DNA from: Streptomyces bicolor
GTDB taxonomy: Bacteria; Actinomycetota; Actinomycetes; Streptomycetales; Streptomycetaceae
Direction: 5' to 3'
Assembly (NCBI RefSeq): GCF_000719285.1
Contig: NZ_JOFS01000020.1
Span: 62,001 to 126,000, forward strand
DNA length: 64,000 bases
Each line of letters begins with the position of its first letter. The stretch's first letter is position 1. Position numbers and translations under genes: made by a program. The notes below the pieces were generated by a model. The model was not told where the DNA came from, made no database searches, and worked only from the letters and a program-made list of their open reading frames with translations. Below are positions 46,256-55,018 of the stretch, in pieces.

Positions 46256-48364
46256 ATGGACAGCGACGGGACCCAGGACGCGCGGGGCACGCACGCGACA
46301 CCTGTGCCACGTCCAGCGGTACCGCCGGAGGTCCCCGCGGTGCCGCCGCGGCCTGCGCGGGCGCCGGGCGAACCCGCGTTTCTGACGTGGCTGCGGGCGC
46401 CGCGACCGGAGGCGCTGCCGGGCGTGTGGCGGTTCGGGCACGTGCCCCGGCCGGACGAGGAGCCCGAGCGGATTCCGGCGCGGCAGTTGCTGAGCGGGGC
46501 GCTGATCGCGTTCCTGGTCGGCTGGCTGATCTGGTCGCTGCTGTGGAACGGCTATCTCGGCGGCTGGTGGGTGCTGCCCCTGGAGCTCTTCACCCCCGAC
46601 TCCTGGCGGGAGAACAACGACCGCGTCGGCAACGCGATCCTCTGGTACGGCTACTACACGCTCATCGCCCTCGCCATCATGTTCGCCGTCGGCCGCCTGG
46701 GCCGCTGGGGCGAGGTCTGGCGCCGCTACGGCCCGCCCGCCTGGCGAGGCACCGCAACGACGCCCGAGCGTCCGCCGACCCCCGAACAGGACCCCGCGAC
46801 CTGGCCCGCGCTGCGCGCCGCCGGTGCCTCCGACGCCGCCGAGCGGCTCGCCGCCGACGCCCGCTCCGGGCAGATGCGCGACGTCGACTACGCCCGGATC
46901 GCTCGTGCCTGGCAGGGCGTGCGCAGCGGGCGGCACGACCTCGCCACCTTCTCGGGCGCCGTGCTCAGGGACGGCGCCGCCGCCTGTCTGCACCCGTCGG
47001 GTGAGCGCGACCTGCCCGCCCGGGTCGCCCGGCACGACCTCGTCAGCGGTCAGGTGCGGCTGGGCACGACCGCCGACGATCCGCGCAATCCGTACGCCTA
47101 TCGGGGCACCGGCCTGGGCCTCGGGCCCGACCTGCTCGGCACCTCCTTGCTGGCCGTCGGACCCGCCGGGTCCGGCAAGACGGGGACCGTGGTGCGGCCG
47201 CTCGCCGAGTCGCTGTGTCTGCACGCGCTGGCCGGGCGGGCCGCCGTGGTCGTGGTCGGCGCGGCGGGCGCGGGGCTCGGACCGGCGGACGCGTACGACG
47301 TCGTCGTACGGATCGGAGACCCGGAATCGGTCTACGACCTGGACCTGTACGGCGGCACCAGCGACCCCGACGAGGCCGCGGCCGTGCTCGCCGAGGCGCT
47401 CGTCGGGGACCTCGTCGACCCGCATCCCGGCAGCGACAGCCGCCGCTCCACGACCGTGCTGGCCCAGCTCCTCGGACCGTTCCGGGCGGTGCACGGCCGT
47501 TTCCCGTCCGTGCCGGAGCTGCGGCAGCTGCTGGACGGCTCGCCCGGGGCGCTCGGCGCGCTGCGTACGGCCCTGGAGGGATCGGGGCAGGAGTCGCTGC
47601 TGCGGGAACTGGACGCGCGGGAGCGGCAGTTGGGGCATCCCGGTGATGTGTCGGCCGTGCTGGCGGACCGGGTGGCGCTGCTGGACCGTCCCGCGTTCGC
47701 GGGCTTCTTCGACACGTCCGGACAGTCGCGGCCGTTCTCGCTGCAGGCCCTCGACCACCCCGTCCGGGTCCGCATCGATCTGCCCGCGCGCGGGCACGCC
47801 GAGGCCTCGCGGATGCTGGCGCGGCTGGTGCTGGCGCAGTTCACGGCGAGTGTCGCGATCCGGGAGGACCGGTCGCTGTTCGCCTGCCTGGTGCTGGACG
47901 ACGCGACGGGGGTCGTGACGCCCGAGGCCGTACGGGGGATCCAGCGGCTGCGGTCGGGCAACGCGGGCGCCGTACTCACGCTGCGCACCCTGGACGACGT
48001 ACCGAGGCCGCTGCGTGGGCCGCTGCTCGGTTCCACGGGGTGCCGGATGGCGCTGGCCGGGGTCACGCCGTGGGACGGGCAGGACTTCGCCGAGGTGTGG
48101 GGCAAGGAGTGGACCGAGGCGCGGGACGTCACCGACCGGCAGATCATCGCCGAGACCCCGGCCGGGAAGGCGGTGCACGCGCTGCGGCGGGTGATCACCG
48201 GCAAGGCGCCGACGGCGCGGGCGGTGACCGTGCGGCAGGTCGAGCGCGAGCGGTGGTCGGCGTCCGAGCTGGCGCACGCGGTGCCACCGGGCCATGCGGT
48301 GCTGTCGCTCACCAGCGTCCAGGGCGAGCACGCGCCGCCGTTGCTGGTGGATCTGCGGGGGTGA
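46256..48364 (+). CDS. Membrane-anchored FtsK/VirD4-like P-loop ATPase
   Basis: The 702-aa product has a Pro-rich cytoplasmic N-terminus, two transmembrane helices (LLSGALIAFLVGWLIWSLLW and ILWYGYYTLIALAIMFAV) and a large ATPase domain with Walker A VGPAGSGKTG near residue 305 and Walker B LFACLVLDDATG near 540. Membrane anchor plus this motor domain resembles DNA or protein pumping ATPases of the type IV coupling class, but FtsK gamma or relaxase partners are absent. Function unknown. The ATG at 46256 follows GGGGGCAAGGG; an upstream ATG at 46211 has no ribosome site. Confidence 0.8.
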   Translation: MDSDGTQDARGTHATPVPRPAVPPEVPAVPPRPARAPGEPAFLTWLRAPRPEALPGVWRFGHVPRPDEEPERIPARQLLSGALIAFLVGWLIWSLLWNGYLGGWWVLPLELFTPDSWRENNDRVGNAILWYGYYTLIALAIMFAVGRLGRWGEVWRRYGPPAWRGTATTPERPPTPEQDPATWPALRAAGASDAAERLAADARSGQMRDVDYARIARAWQGVRSGRHDLATFSGAVLRDGAAACLHPSGERDLPARVARHDLVSGQVRLGTTADDPRNPYAYRGTGLGLGPDLLGTSLLAVGPAGSGKTGTVVRPLAESLCLHALAGRAAVVVVGAAGAGLGPADAYDVVVRIGDPESVYDLDLYGGTSDPDEAAAVLAEALVGDLVDPHPGSDSRRSTTVLAQLLGPFRAVHGRFPSVPELRQLLDGSPGALGALRTALEGSGQESLLRELDARERQLGHPGDVSAVLADRVALLDRPAFAGFFDTSGQSRPFSLQALDHPVRVRIDLPARGHAEASRMLARLVLAQFTASVAIREDRSLFACLVLDDATGVVTPEAVRGIQRLRSGNAGAVLTLRTLDDVPRPLRGPLLGSTGCRMALAGVTPWDGQDFAEVWGKEWTEARDVTDRQIIAETPAGKAVHALRRVITGKAPTARAVTVRQVERERWSASELAHAVPPGHAVLSLTSVQGEHAPPLLVDLRG

Positions 48365-48447
48365 CCTCGGCTTCCGGGTGCGCGACCGCACGGTGACCGT
48401 ACGGTGAGGCAGAATCGACACAGGTCGTTCATACACGGCGGCCAAAA

Positions 48448-48498
48448 GATCACCGGGACCACACCGATGATCACCGCGATCACACCGATCACACCGAT
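48448..48498 (+). promoter_or_regulatory. 21-bp direct repeat upstream of the PucR-type regulator
   Basis: Two head-to-tail copies, 48448-48468 and 48469-48489, agree at 19 of 21 positions (GATCACCGSGAYCACACCGAT), and a partial third copy CACACCGAT ends 11 bp before the start codon. A 21-bp period equals two helical turns, as expected for a dimeric binding site; probable autoregulatory element. Confidence 0.6.
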
Positions 48499-48509
48499 TT
48501 GAAGGCCTC

Positions 48510-50183
48510 ATGCCCCCCACGCTCGCCTCGCTCGTCCACCACTCCGCGCTCAAGCTGACCGTGCGGGCGGGCGAGGACCGTCTGGACGTGCCCGTGCGGT
48601 GGGCGCATGTCAGTGAGCTCGCCGACCCGGTCCCCTATATGGAGGGCGGCGAGCTGCTGCTGATCACCGCGCTCAAGCTGGACGCGGAGAACCCCGAGGC
48701 GATGCGGCGCTATGTGCGGCGGCTGGTCGGCGCGGGCGTGGTCGGGCTCGGCTTCGCGGTCGGTGTCAACTACGAGGAGATCCCGAAGGCGCTGGTCGAC
48801 GCGGCGGAGGAGGAGCGCCTGCCGCTGCTGGAGGTGCCGCGCCGCACGCCCTTCCTTGCCATCAGCAAGGCCGTCTCGGCGGCCATCGCCGCGGACCAGT
48901 ACCGGGCGGTGACGGCCGGGTTCGCGGCGCAACGGGAGCTGACGAAGCAGGCGCTGACCGGCGGGCCGGACGGGCTGCTGACCGCGCTGGCGGCGCAGGT
49001 GAACGGCTGGGCGGCGCTGTACGACGCGTCCGGTGCCGTCGTCGCGACGGCACCCGACTGGGCGGGTCGGAGGGCGGCACGGCTCACGGCGGACGTCGAG
49101 CGGCTGCGGGAGCGGCCCGCGCCGGCGTCGTCGGTGGTGGGCGGACCCGAGCACGAGGACCGGGTCGAGCTGCACTCCCTCGGCACGGGGCGCCGGCCAC
49201 GGGCAGCGCTGGCCGTGGGGACGGCGGCGGCGCTGGGCACGGCGGAGCGGTACGCCGTGCACTCGGCGATCGCGCTGCTGACGCTGACCACCGAGCGGTC
49301 GCGGTCGCTGCACGCGGCCGAGCAGCGGGTGGGGGCGGCGGTGCTGCGGATGCTGCTCGCCGGGGAGCCGGATCACGCGCGGGCCGTGGCGGGAGACCTG
49401 TACGGCGAGCTGCTGGACGCCCCCTTCCGGGTGATGGTGGCCGAGGCGGCGCCGGTGTCGGCGGCGCGGGTGGTGGACTCCGGGACGCGGGTGGCGCTCC
49501 CCGCGACGTCCACTGCGGTGCCGGTCGCCACGCCCGAGGCGGGCGGTGATCCACTGGGTGCGCTCGCCGAGGTGGTGGAGTCCGCGGCGGCAAGGGCCGG
49601 CGAGGCGGTGCTCGTGGTGCCGGAGGGCGAGGGCGAAGCGGCTCGGGTCGTGGTGCTCGCCGCGGACGGGGGCGCGGCGGTGGCGGCGTGCGCGGAGTAC
49701 GCGGCGGCGTTGGAGGCGGCGCGGGCGGGGGCATCGCCCGAGCGGCCGGGCGACGAGAACGAGCTGGTGATCGGGCTCTCGGCACCGGCCGGGCCCATCG
49801 CCGCGGCGGCCGCGTACAAGCAGGCCGAGCAGGCCGTGTCGGTGGCCCGGCGGCGGGGCCGGGTGTGCGTGGAGCACGAGCAGCTGGCCGCCGGGTCCGT
49901 GCTGCCGTTGCTCGCGGACGACGCGGTGAAGGCGTTCGCGGACGGCCTGCTGCGGGCGCTGCACGAACACGACGCGATCGGGCGGGGGGACCTGGTGGCC
50001 TCGCTGCGGGCGTGGCTGTCGCGGCACGGGCAGTGGGACGCGGCGGCCGCGGATCTGGGGGTGCACCGGCACACCTTGCGGTACCGGATGCGGCGGGTGG
50101 AGGAGATCCTGGGGCGGTCACTGGACGACGCGGACGTGCGGATGGAGCTCTGGCTGGCGTTGAAGGCGACGTCGGCGGCGTAG
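48510..50183 (+). CDS. PucR family transcriptional regulator
   Basis: The 557-aa product has the N-terminal PucR domain (LKLTVRAGEDRLDVPVRWAHVSELADPVPYMEGGELLLIT), a middle GAF/GGDEF-like region, and the C-terminal PucR helix-turn-helix (GDLVASLRAWLSRHGQWDAAAADLGVHRHTLRYRMRRVEEILG). Family members control purine, GABA, proline and polyamine use. With gabT on one side and the putrescine operon on the other, control of amine catabolism is likely but not shown. The ATG at 48510 follows GAAGG and lies just behind the 21-bp repeats. Confidence 0.9.
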   Translation: MPPTLASLVHHSALKLTVRAGEDRLDVPVRWAHVSELADPVPYMEGGELLLITALKLDAENPEAMRRYVRRLVGAGVVGLGFAVGVNYEEIPKALVDAAEEERLPLLEVPRRTPFLAISKAVSAAIAADQYRAVTAGFAAQRELTKQALTGGPDGLLTALAAQVNGWAALYDASGAVVATAPDWAGRRAARLTADVERLRERPAPASSVVGGPEHEDRVELHSLGTGRRPRAALAVGTAAALGTAERYAVHSAIALLTLTTERSRSLHAAEQRVGAAVLRMLLAGEPDHARAVAGDLYGELLDAPFRVMVAEAAPVSAARVVDSGTRVALPATSTAVPVATPEAGGDPLGALAEVVESAAARAGEAVLVVPEGEGEAARVVVLAADGGAAVAACAEYAAALEAARAGASPERPGDENELVIGLSAPAGPIAAAAAYKQAEQAVSVARRRGRVCVEHEQLAAGSVLPLLADDAVKAFADGLLRALHEHDAIGRGDLVASLRAWLSRHGQWDAAAADLGVHRHTLRYRMRRVEEILGRSLDDADVRMELWLALKATSAA

Positions 50184-50187
50184 CGGG

Positions 50188-50215
50188 CGAGGGGGCCCGC
50201 GTCCGGGCCCCCTCG
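50188..50215. terminator. Bidirectional terminator between PucR gene and chitinase gene
   Basis: CGAGGGGGCCCG at 50188-50199 pairs perfectly with 50204-50215 around a 4-nt loop; both converging genes end within 16 bp of it. Confidence 0.85.
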
Positions 50216-50230
50216 GCGCCGGGCCGTCCG

Positions 50231-52021
50231 TCAGCCGAAGTAGCCGTCGAACGTCCGCTGGAACTCCCAGCCGCCGTACCGGCCCCAGTTGATCGACCAG
50301 GTCATCAGGCCGCGCAGCGCGGGCCAGGTGCCGTGGGTGGTGTACGAGCCGCAGTTGGTCTTCTTCGTCAGGCAGTCGAGGGTCTTGGTGACCTCGGCCG
50401 GGGGAACGTAGCCGTTGCCCGCGTTGGTGGAGGCGGGCATGCCGATGGCGACCTGGTCGGCGCGCAGGGGCGGGAAGACGTTGTTCGCGTTGCCGGCGAC
50501 CGGGAAGCCGGTCAGCAGCATGTCGGTCATGGCGATGTGGAAGTCGGCGCCGCCCATGGAGTGGTACTGGTTGTCGAGGCCCATGATCGGGCCCGAGTTG
50601 TAGTCCTGGACGTGCAGGAGCGTCAGGTCGTCGCGCAACGCGTGGATGACCGGGAGGTACGCCCCTGCCCTCGGGTCCTGGCCGCCCCACTGGCCGGTGC
50701 CGTAGTACTGGTAGCCGAGCTGGACGAAGAAGGTCTCCGGGGCCATTGTCAGCACGAAGTCGTCGCCGTACCGGGCCTTCAGGGTCTTCAGTGCCGAGAT
50801 GAGGTTGATGATCACCGGGGTCTTGGGGTTCTTGAAGTCCGTGTCGTCGGCGTTCAGGGAGAGCGAGTGGCCCTCGAAGTCGATGTCCAGACCGTCCAGC
50901 CCGTACTGGTCGATGATCTTCGAGACCGAGGAGACGAAGGTGTCGCGGGCCGCCGTGGTCGTCAGCCGCACTTGGCCGTTCTGGCCGCCGATGGAGATCA
51001 GCACCTTCTTGCCCGCCGCCTGCTTGGCCCTGATCGCCGCCTTGAAGTCGGCGTCGCTCTCGACGTTCGGGCACTCGGTGACCGGGCAGCGGTTGAAGCG
51101 GATGTCGCCGGAGGTGACCGAAGTCGGTTCGCCGAAGGCCAGGTCGATGATGTCCCAGCTGTCGGGGACGTCGGTCATGCGCGTGTAGCCGGAGCCGTTG
51201 GCGAAGCTCGCGTGGAGGTAGCCGACCAGGGCGTGGGCCGGGAGGTCCACGGGATCGCCGGTACCCGCCGTCGTCGTCGCCGTCACCGTGGCCGACTTCG
51301 CGGACTCCCCCGCCTGGTTCACCGCGGTGACCTGGAAGCCGTACGCCGTCGAGGAGGCGAGTCCGCCGATCGTCGCCGAAGTGCCGCTCACCGTCTGGAC
51401 CTTGGCGCCGTCGCGGTAGACCGCGTAGCTCGTCGCGCCGCTGACCGCCGACCAGGACAGGGCGACGCTGGACGAGGTGACGGATCCGGTCTTCAGGCCG
51501 GTCGGCGCCGCGGGCGGCTGCCCCGCGTCCACGCCGGGGCCGACGAGCGAGATGTCGTCGGCGTGGTAGGCGCCGGTGCCGTACCAGCCGTGGGTGTAGA
51601 TGGTGACGCGGGTGGTGGAGGGGCCGGTGCGGAACGTGGTCGTCAGCTGCTGCCAGGCTGTGGCGGACTGGGTCCAGGCGGAGACGTCGGTGGTGCCGGT
51701 GCCGCTCGCGCCGAGGTAGACGTAGGAGCCGCGGACTTGGCCGGACAGCGTGTACTGGGAGTCCGGTTTCAGGGTCACGGTCTGCGCGCACCGGGCGTTG
51801 TCGGACCCGGCGGGAGTCGCCTGGAGCGCGGAACTTCCACTGCGGACAGGTGAGTTGACGGTGGTCCCCGCCGTGCAGGTCCAGCCGTCGAGGCCTGCCT
51901 CGAAGCCGCCGTTGCGGGCGAGGTCCGCGTCGGCCGCACGGGCGGCCGACGAGAGTGCGGTGAGGCCGGACAGGGTCAGTGCCGCAGCGGTCAGCAGGGC
52001 GAAGGGTCTGGAGGGATCCAC
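50231..52021 (-). CDS. Secreted GH18 chitinase with CBM and fibronectin III domains
   Basis: The 596-aa product has a signal peptide (about residues 1-29), a beta-sandwich carbohydrate-binding module (residues about 30-170, DLARNGGFEAGLDGWTC), an FnIII linker (about 175-255, PTGLKTGSVTSSSVALSW) and a GH18 barrel with the catalytic motif LDGLDIDFEGH. It hydrolyses chitin outside the cell. The GTG at 52021 follows GGAGG. The promoter carries a DasR-type site at 52069-52082, linking it to the N-acetylglucosamine regulon rather than to its neighbours. Confidence 0.95.
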   Translation of the reverse strand: MDPSRPFALLTAAALTLSGLTALSSAARAADADLARNGGFEAGLDGWTCTAGTTVNSPVRSGSSALQATPAGSDNARCAQTVTLKPDSQYTLSGQVRGSYVYLGASGTGTTDVSAWTQSATAWQQLTTTFRTGPSTTRVTIYTHGWYGTGAYHADDISLVGPGVDAGQPPAAPTGLKTGSVTSSSVALSWSAVSGATSYAVYRDGAKVQTVSGTSATIGGLASSTAYGFQVTAVNQAGESAKSATVTATTTAGTGDPVDLPAHALVGYLHASFANGSGYTRMTDVPDSWDIIDLAFGEPTSVTSGDIRFNRCPVTECPNVESDADFKAAIRAKQAAGKKVLISIGGQNGQVRLTTTAARDTFVSSVSKIIDQYGLDGLDIDFEGHSLSLNADDTDFKNPKTPVIINLISALKTLKARYGDDFVLTMAPETFFVQLGYQYYGTGQWGGQDPRAGAYLPVIHALRDDLTLLHVQDYNSGPIMGLDNQYHSMGGADFHIAMTDMLLTGFPVAGNANNVFPPLRADQVAIGMPASTNAGNGYVPPAEVTKTLDCLTKKTNCGSYTTHGTWPALRGLMTWSINWGRYGGWEFQRTFDGYFG

Positions 52022-52068
52022 AAGTGCCTCCGGGCATGGGGGAATTGGAGGGTGGAGAAGCCCACAAC

Positions 52069-52082
52069 TTGGTCCAGACCAA
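52069..52082. promoter_or_regulatory. DasR-responsive element (dre-like) upstream of chitinase
   Basis: TTGGTCCAGACCAA is a near-perfect palindrome matching the DasR core TGGTCYAGACCA known from Streptomyces chitinase promoters. It lies 48 bp upstream of the chitinase start; no other element was identified in 52022-52194. Confidence 0.8.
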
Positions 52083-52194
52083 TCAGGTTGTCAAGGTATC
52101 CGGCGGTTCGGCAACGCCCCCAAGGGGCGCGGGGATCTGCGCGACCAGCCACAACGCCGCCGCTGCCGACCGACAACCCGGCGCGGCACTCGCC

Positions 52195-52638
52195 TCAGTC
52201 GTCGGCCAAGCCGGCGGCAGCCTCGTGCATGGCCAGTTCGAGGAGGGCCGGGTCGGTGAGGGTGCCGCTGCCGTCCGGCGGGATCAGCCAGCGGATGCCG
52301 CCGATGGCGCGGCCCGGGTACGGGACGACGATCCAGGTGCCCGCCCCGGCCGTGCGGATACCGGTGCCGAGCCAGCGGGCGGCCGTGCCGGGCGGCACGA
52401 AGAAGCCCATGCGCGAGTCGCCGAAGTCGACCAGGACCGGGCCGAGTTGGTCGAGGATGCGGGTGAGGACGTCGAGGGTCGGATAGCCGAGTTCGCCCGG
52501 CAGGATGAGTACGTCCCAGGCCTTGCCGGCCGGCAGCAGCGCAACCCCGAGGGGATTGCGTTCCCACTCCCAGCGACAGGCCGCGGGGTTCGGAGCCACG
52601 GATGTCAGCCACTCGACCGCCGACTTCGCCCCTGTCAT
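52195..52638 (-). CDS. Conserved hypothetical protein, possibly a small Prim-Pol-like domain
   Basis: The 147-aa product reads VALLPAGKAWDVLILP, VLVDFGDSRMGFFVPPGTA, GTWIVVPYPGRAIGGIRWLIPPDG. The order (substrate loop, hydrophobic strand, WIVVP) recalls the truncated bifunctional primase/polymerase N-domain proteins of Streptomyces, but the catalytic acidic pattern is incomplete, so this is tentative. The ATG at 52638 is preceded by GGGAGG, which lies inside a perfect hairpin (next entry). Confidence 0.65.
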   Translation of the reverse strand: MTGAKSAVEWLTSVAPNPAACRWEWERNPLGVALLPAGKAWDVLILPGELGYPTLDVLTRILDQLGPVLVDFGDSRMGFFVPPGTAARWLGTGIRTAGAGTWIVVPYPGRAIGGIRWLIPPDGSGTLTDPALLELAMHEAAAGLADD

Positions 52639-52641
52639 GAC

Positions 52642-52699
52642 GGTGACCTCCCTTGCCTTCGTGGACGCCGGTCGCGTCACGAGGGAGAGGGAGGTCACC
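52642..52699 (-). promoter_or_regulatory. 5'-leader hairpin that covers the ribosome-binding site
   Basis: On the minus strand GGTGACCTCCCT (52699-52688) pairs perfectly over 12 bp with AGGGAGGTCACC (52653-52642), separated by 34 nt. The second arm is the Shine-Dalgarno region of the gene starting at 52638, so the stem would block ribosome access. It could be a translational switch; the 34-nt loop could hold a ligand or a factor. Confidence 0.6.
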
Positions 52700-52767
52700 T
52701 GGCAGGCATTACGCGGGTTCGCGCGACCAGTTTGAAGTGAACTGGGTCACATTCAGCTGAGACGCCT

Positions 52768-54195
52768 TCAGCTGTCGAAGCCGAGACCCAGCCGGTCCAT
52801 CGCCCTCAGCCACAGATTGCGCCGCCCGCCGTGCGCGTCGGCGCGGGCCAGCGACCACTTGGTCAGCGCGATGCCGGTCCAGGCGAAGGGCTCCGGCGGG
52901 AAGGGCAACGGCTTCTTGCGGACCATCTCGAGCTGCGTCCGCTCCGTGCGCTCCCCCGACAGCAGGTCCAGCATCACGTCCGCGCCGAACCGGGTCGCAC
53001 CGACGCCGAGGCCCGTGAAGCCCGCCGCGTACGCCACCTTGCCCTGATGGGCCGTGCCGAAGAACGCCGAGAAGCGCGAGCAGGTGTCGATCGCGCCGCC
53101 CCAGGCGTGGGTGAAGCGGACGCCCTCCAGCTGCGGGAAGCAGGTGAAGAAGTGCCCGGCGAGCTTGGCGTACGTCTCCGGGCGGTCGTCGTATTCGGCG
53201 CGGACCCGGCCGCCGTACGGGTAGATGGCGTCGTAGCCGCCCCAGAGTATGCGGTTGTCGGCGGAGAGGCGGAAGTAGTGGAACTGGTTCGCCGAGTCGC
53301 CGAGGCCTTGGCGGTTCGTCCAGCCGATCGAGGTGAGCTGCTCCTCGGTGAGCGGCTCGGTCATCAGGGCGTAGTCGTAGACCGGGACCGTGTAGGCGCG
53401 GACGCGCTTGACCAGGCTGGGGAAGATGTTCGTGCCGAGGGCGACCTTGCGGGCGCGGATCTGGCCGTAGGGGGTGCGTACGGCCATGCCGGCGCCGTAC
53501 GGCTTCAGCGTGAGGGCGGGAGTGTGCTCGTACACGCGGACGCCGAGGTCCAGGCACGCCCGCTTCAGGCCCCAGGCCAGCTTGGCGGGGTGGACCATGG
53601 CGACGCCGCGGCGGTCGTAGAGGCCCGCCTGGAATGTCGGTGAGTCGACTTGCGCCCGCACCGCATCGGCGTCGAGGAACTCGATGCCCTCCGCCAGGCC
53701 CTTGTCCCGCAGCTCCTCGTACCAGTCGCGCAGTTCCCACGCCTGGTAGGTCTCGGTGGCGACGTCGATCTCGCCGGTGCGCTCGAAGTCGCAGTCCAGC
53801 GAGTAGCGGGCGACCGCCTTCTCGATCTCGTCGAGGTTGCGGGCGCCCAGCTCCTCGAGCTTGTGGATCTGGTCCGGCCAGCGGGCGAGCCCGTTGGGCA
53901 GACCGTGGGTGAGGGAGGCGGCGCAGAAGCCGCCGTTGCGGCCCGAGGCGGCCCAGCCCACCTCGCGGCCTTCGACCAGCACGACGTCCCGCTGCGGGTC
54001 GCGCTCCTTGGCGATGAGCGCGGTCCACAGTCCGCTGTAGCCACCGCCGACGACGAGGAGGTCGCAGGTCTCGGCGGTGGTGAGGGCGGGCTCGGGGTGG
54101 GGCTTGCCGGGGTCTTCCAGCCAGTACGGGACCGGCTGGGCTTCAGAGAGTGCCTGTGTCCATCTATTGCCACGACTCATGGCGCTTGGGGCCAT
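52768..54195 (-). CDS. FAD-dependent amine oxidoreductase (DAO/PuuB-like)
   Basis: The 475-aa product has the dinucleotide loop LLVVGGGYSGLWTA, WAASGRNGGFC next to the isoalloxazine, and the C-terminal FAD segment KVAYAAGFTGLGVGATRFGADVMLDLL. This group includes gamma-glutamylputrescine oxidase, which makes an aldehyde plus ammonia and peroxide. The ATG at 54195 follows AGGGAG. It is the last gene after the potDABC cluster (22 bp from potC), so a polyamine-type substrate is expected; gamma-glutamyl ligase genes are not in the window. Confidence 0.88.
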   Translation of the reverse strand: MAPSAMSRGNRWTQALSEAQPVPYWLEDPGKPHPEPALTTAETCDLLVVGGGYSGLWTALIAKERDPQRDVVLVEGREVGWAASGRNGGFCAASLTHGLPNGLARWPDQIHKLEELGARNLDEIEKAVARYSLDCDFERTGEIDVATETYQAWELRDWYEELRDKGLAEGIEFLDADAVRAQVDSPTFQAGLYDRRGVAMVHPAKLAWGLKRACLDLGVRVYEHTPALTLKPYGAGMAVRTPYGQIRARKVALGTNIFPSLVKRVRAYTVPVYDYALMTEPLTEEQLTSIGWTNRQGLGDSANQFHYFRLSADNRILWGGYDAIYPYGGRVRAEYDDRPETYAKLAGHFFTCFPQLEGVRFTHAWGGAIDTCSRFSAFFGTAHQGKVAYAAGFTGLGVGATRFGADVMLDLLSGERTERTQLEMVRKKPLPFPPEPFAWTGIALTKWSLARADAHGGRRNLWLRAMDRLGLGFDS

Positions 54196-54217
54196 GATTT
54201 CAACTCCCTACAGGGGT

Positions 54218-55018
54218 TTATGCCTTTTGCTTGTTACGGCGATTGCTTACGGCCATGGAGACCAGGACGAACAGTACGGCGACGACGAACATGGCCGTAC
54301 CGATGACATTGATTTGAACGGGCGTTCCGCGCTGGGCCGAGCCCCAGACGAACATCGGGAAGGTGACGGTGGAGCCCGCGTTGAAATTGGTGATGATGAA
54401 ATCGTCGAAGGAGAGCGCGAAGGCGAGCATCGCGCCCGCCGCGATGCCGGGGGCGGCGATCGGCAGGGTGACCCGGACGAATGTCTGGAACGGGCCGGCG
54501 TACAGGTCCTGGGCGGCCTGCTCCAGCCTCGGGTCCATCGACATCACACGGGCCTTCACCGCCGTCACGACGAAGCTCAGGCAGAACATGATGTGGGCGA
54601 TGAGGATCGTCCAGAAGCCCAACTGCGCGCCCATGTTGAGGAACAGGGTGAGCAGCGAGGCCGCCATGACGACCTCGGGCATCGCCATCGGCAGGAAGAT
54701 CAGCGAGTTCACGGCGCCCCGTGCGCGGAAGCGGTAGCGGACCAGCGCGAAGGCGATCATCGTGCCGAGGAGTGTGGCCCCGAGGGTCGCCCAGAACGCG
54801 ATCTGGAGGCTGACCGACAGCGAGCCGCACAGGTCGGAGACGCCGCACGGGTCCTTCCAAGCGGCCGTGGAGAACTCCTGCCATTCGTAGTTGAAGCGCC
54901 CCTTCGGATTGTTGAAGGAGAAGACCGTGACGACGATGTTCGGCAGGAGGAGATAAGCGAGTGTCAGCAGTCCCGCGATGACGACGAGATTGCGCTTGAG
55001 CCAGTTGACGAAGGTCAT
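54218..55018 (-). CDS. potC: Spermidine/putrescine ABC transporter permease PotC
   Basis: The 266-aa inner-membrane subunit has six helices (first LVVIAGLLTLAYLLLPNIVVTVF) and the EAA loop LEQAAQDLYAGPFQTFVRVTLPIAAPG. Its ATG abuts the potB stop directly, so the two are coupled. It forms the translocation channel with PotB. The polyamine assignment rests on the PotABCD set and the neighbouring oxidase and dehydrogenase. Confidence 0.92.
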   Translation of the reverse strand: MTFVNWLKRNLVVIAGLLTLAYLLLPNIVVTVFSFNNPKGRFNYEWQEFSTAAWKDPCGVSDLCGSLSVSLQIAFWATLGATLLGTMIAFALVRYRFRARGAVNSLIFLPMAMPEVVMAASLLTLFLNMGAQLGFWTILIAHIMFCLSFVVTAVKARVMSMDPRLEQAAQDLYAGPFQTFVRVTLPIAAPGIAAGAMLAFALSFDDFIITNFNAGSTVTFPMFVWGSAQRGTPVQINVIGTAMFVVAVLFVLVSMAVSNRRNKQKA

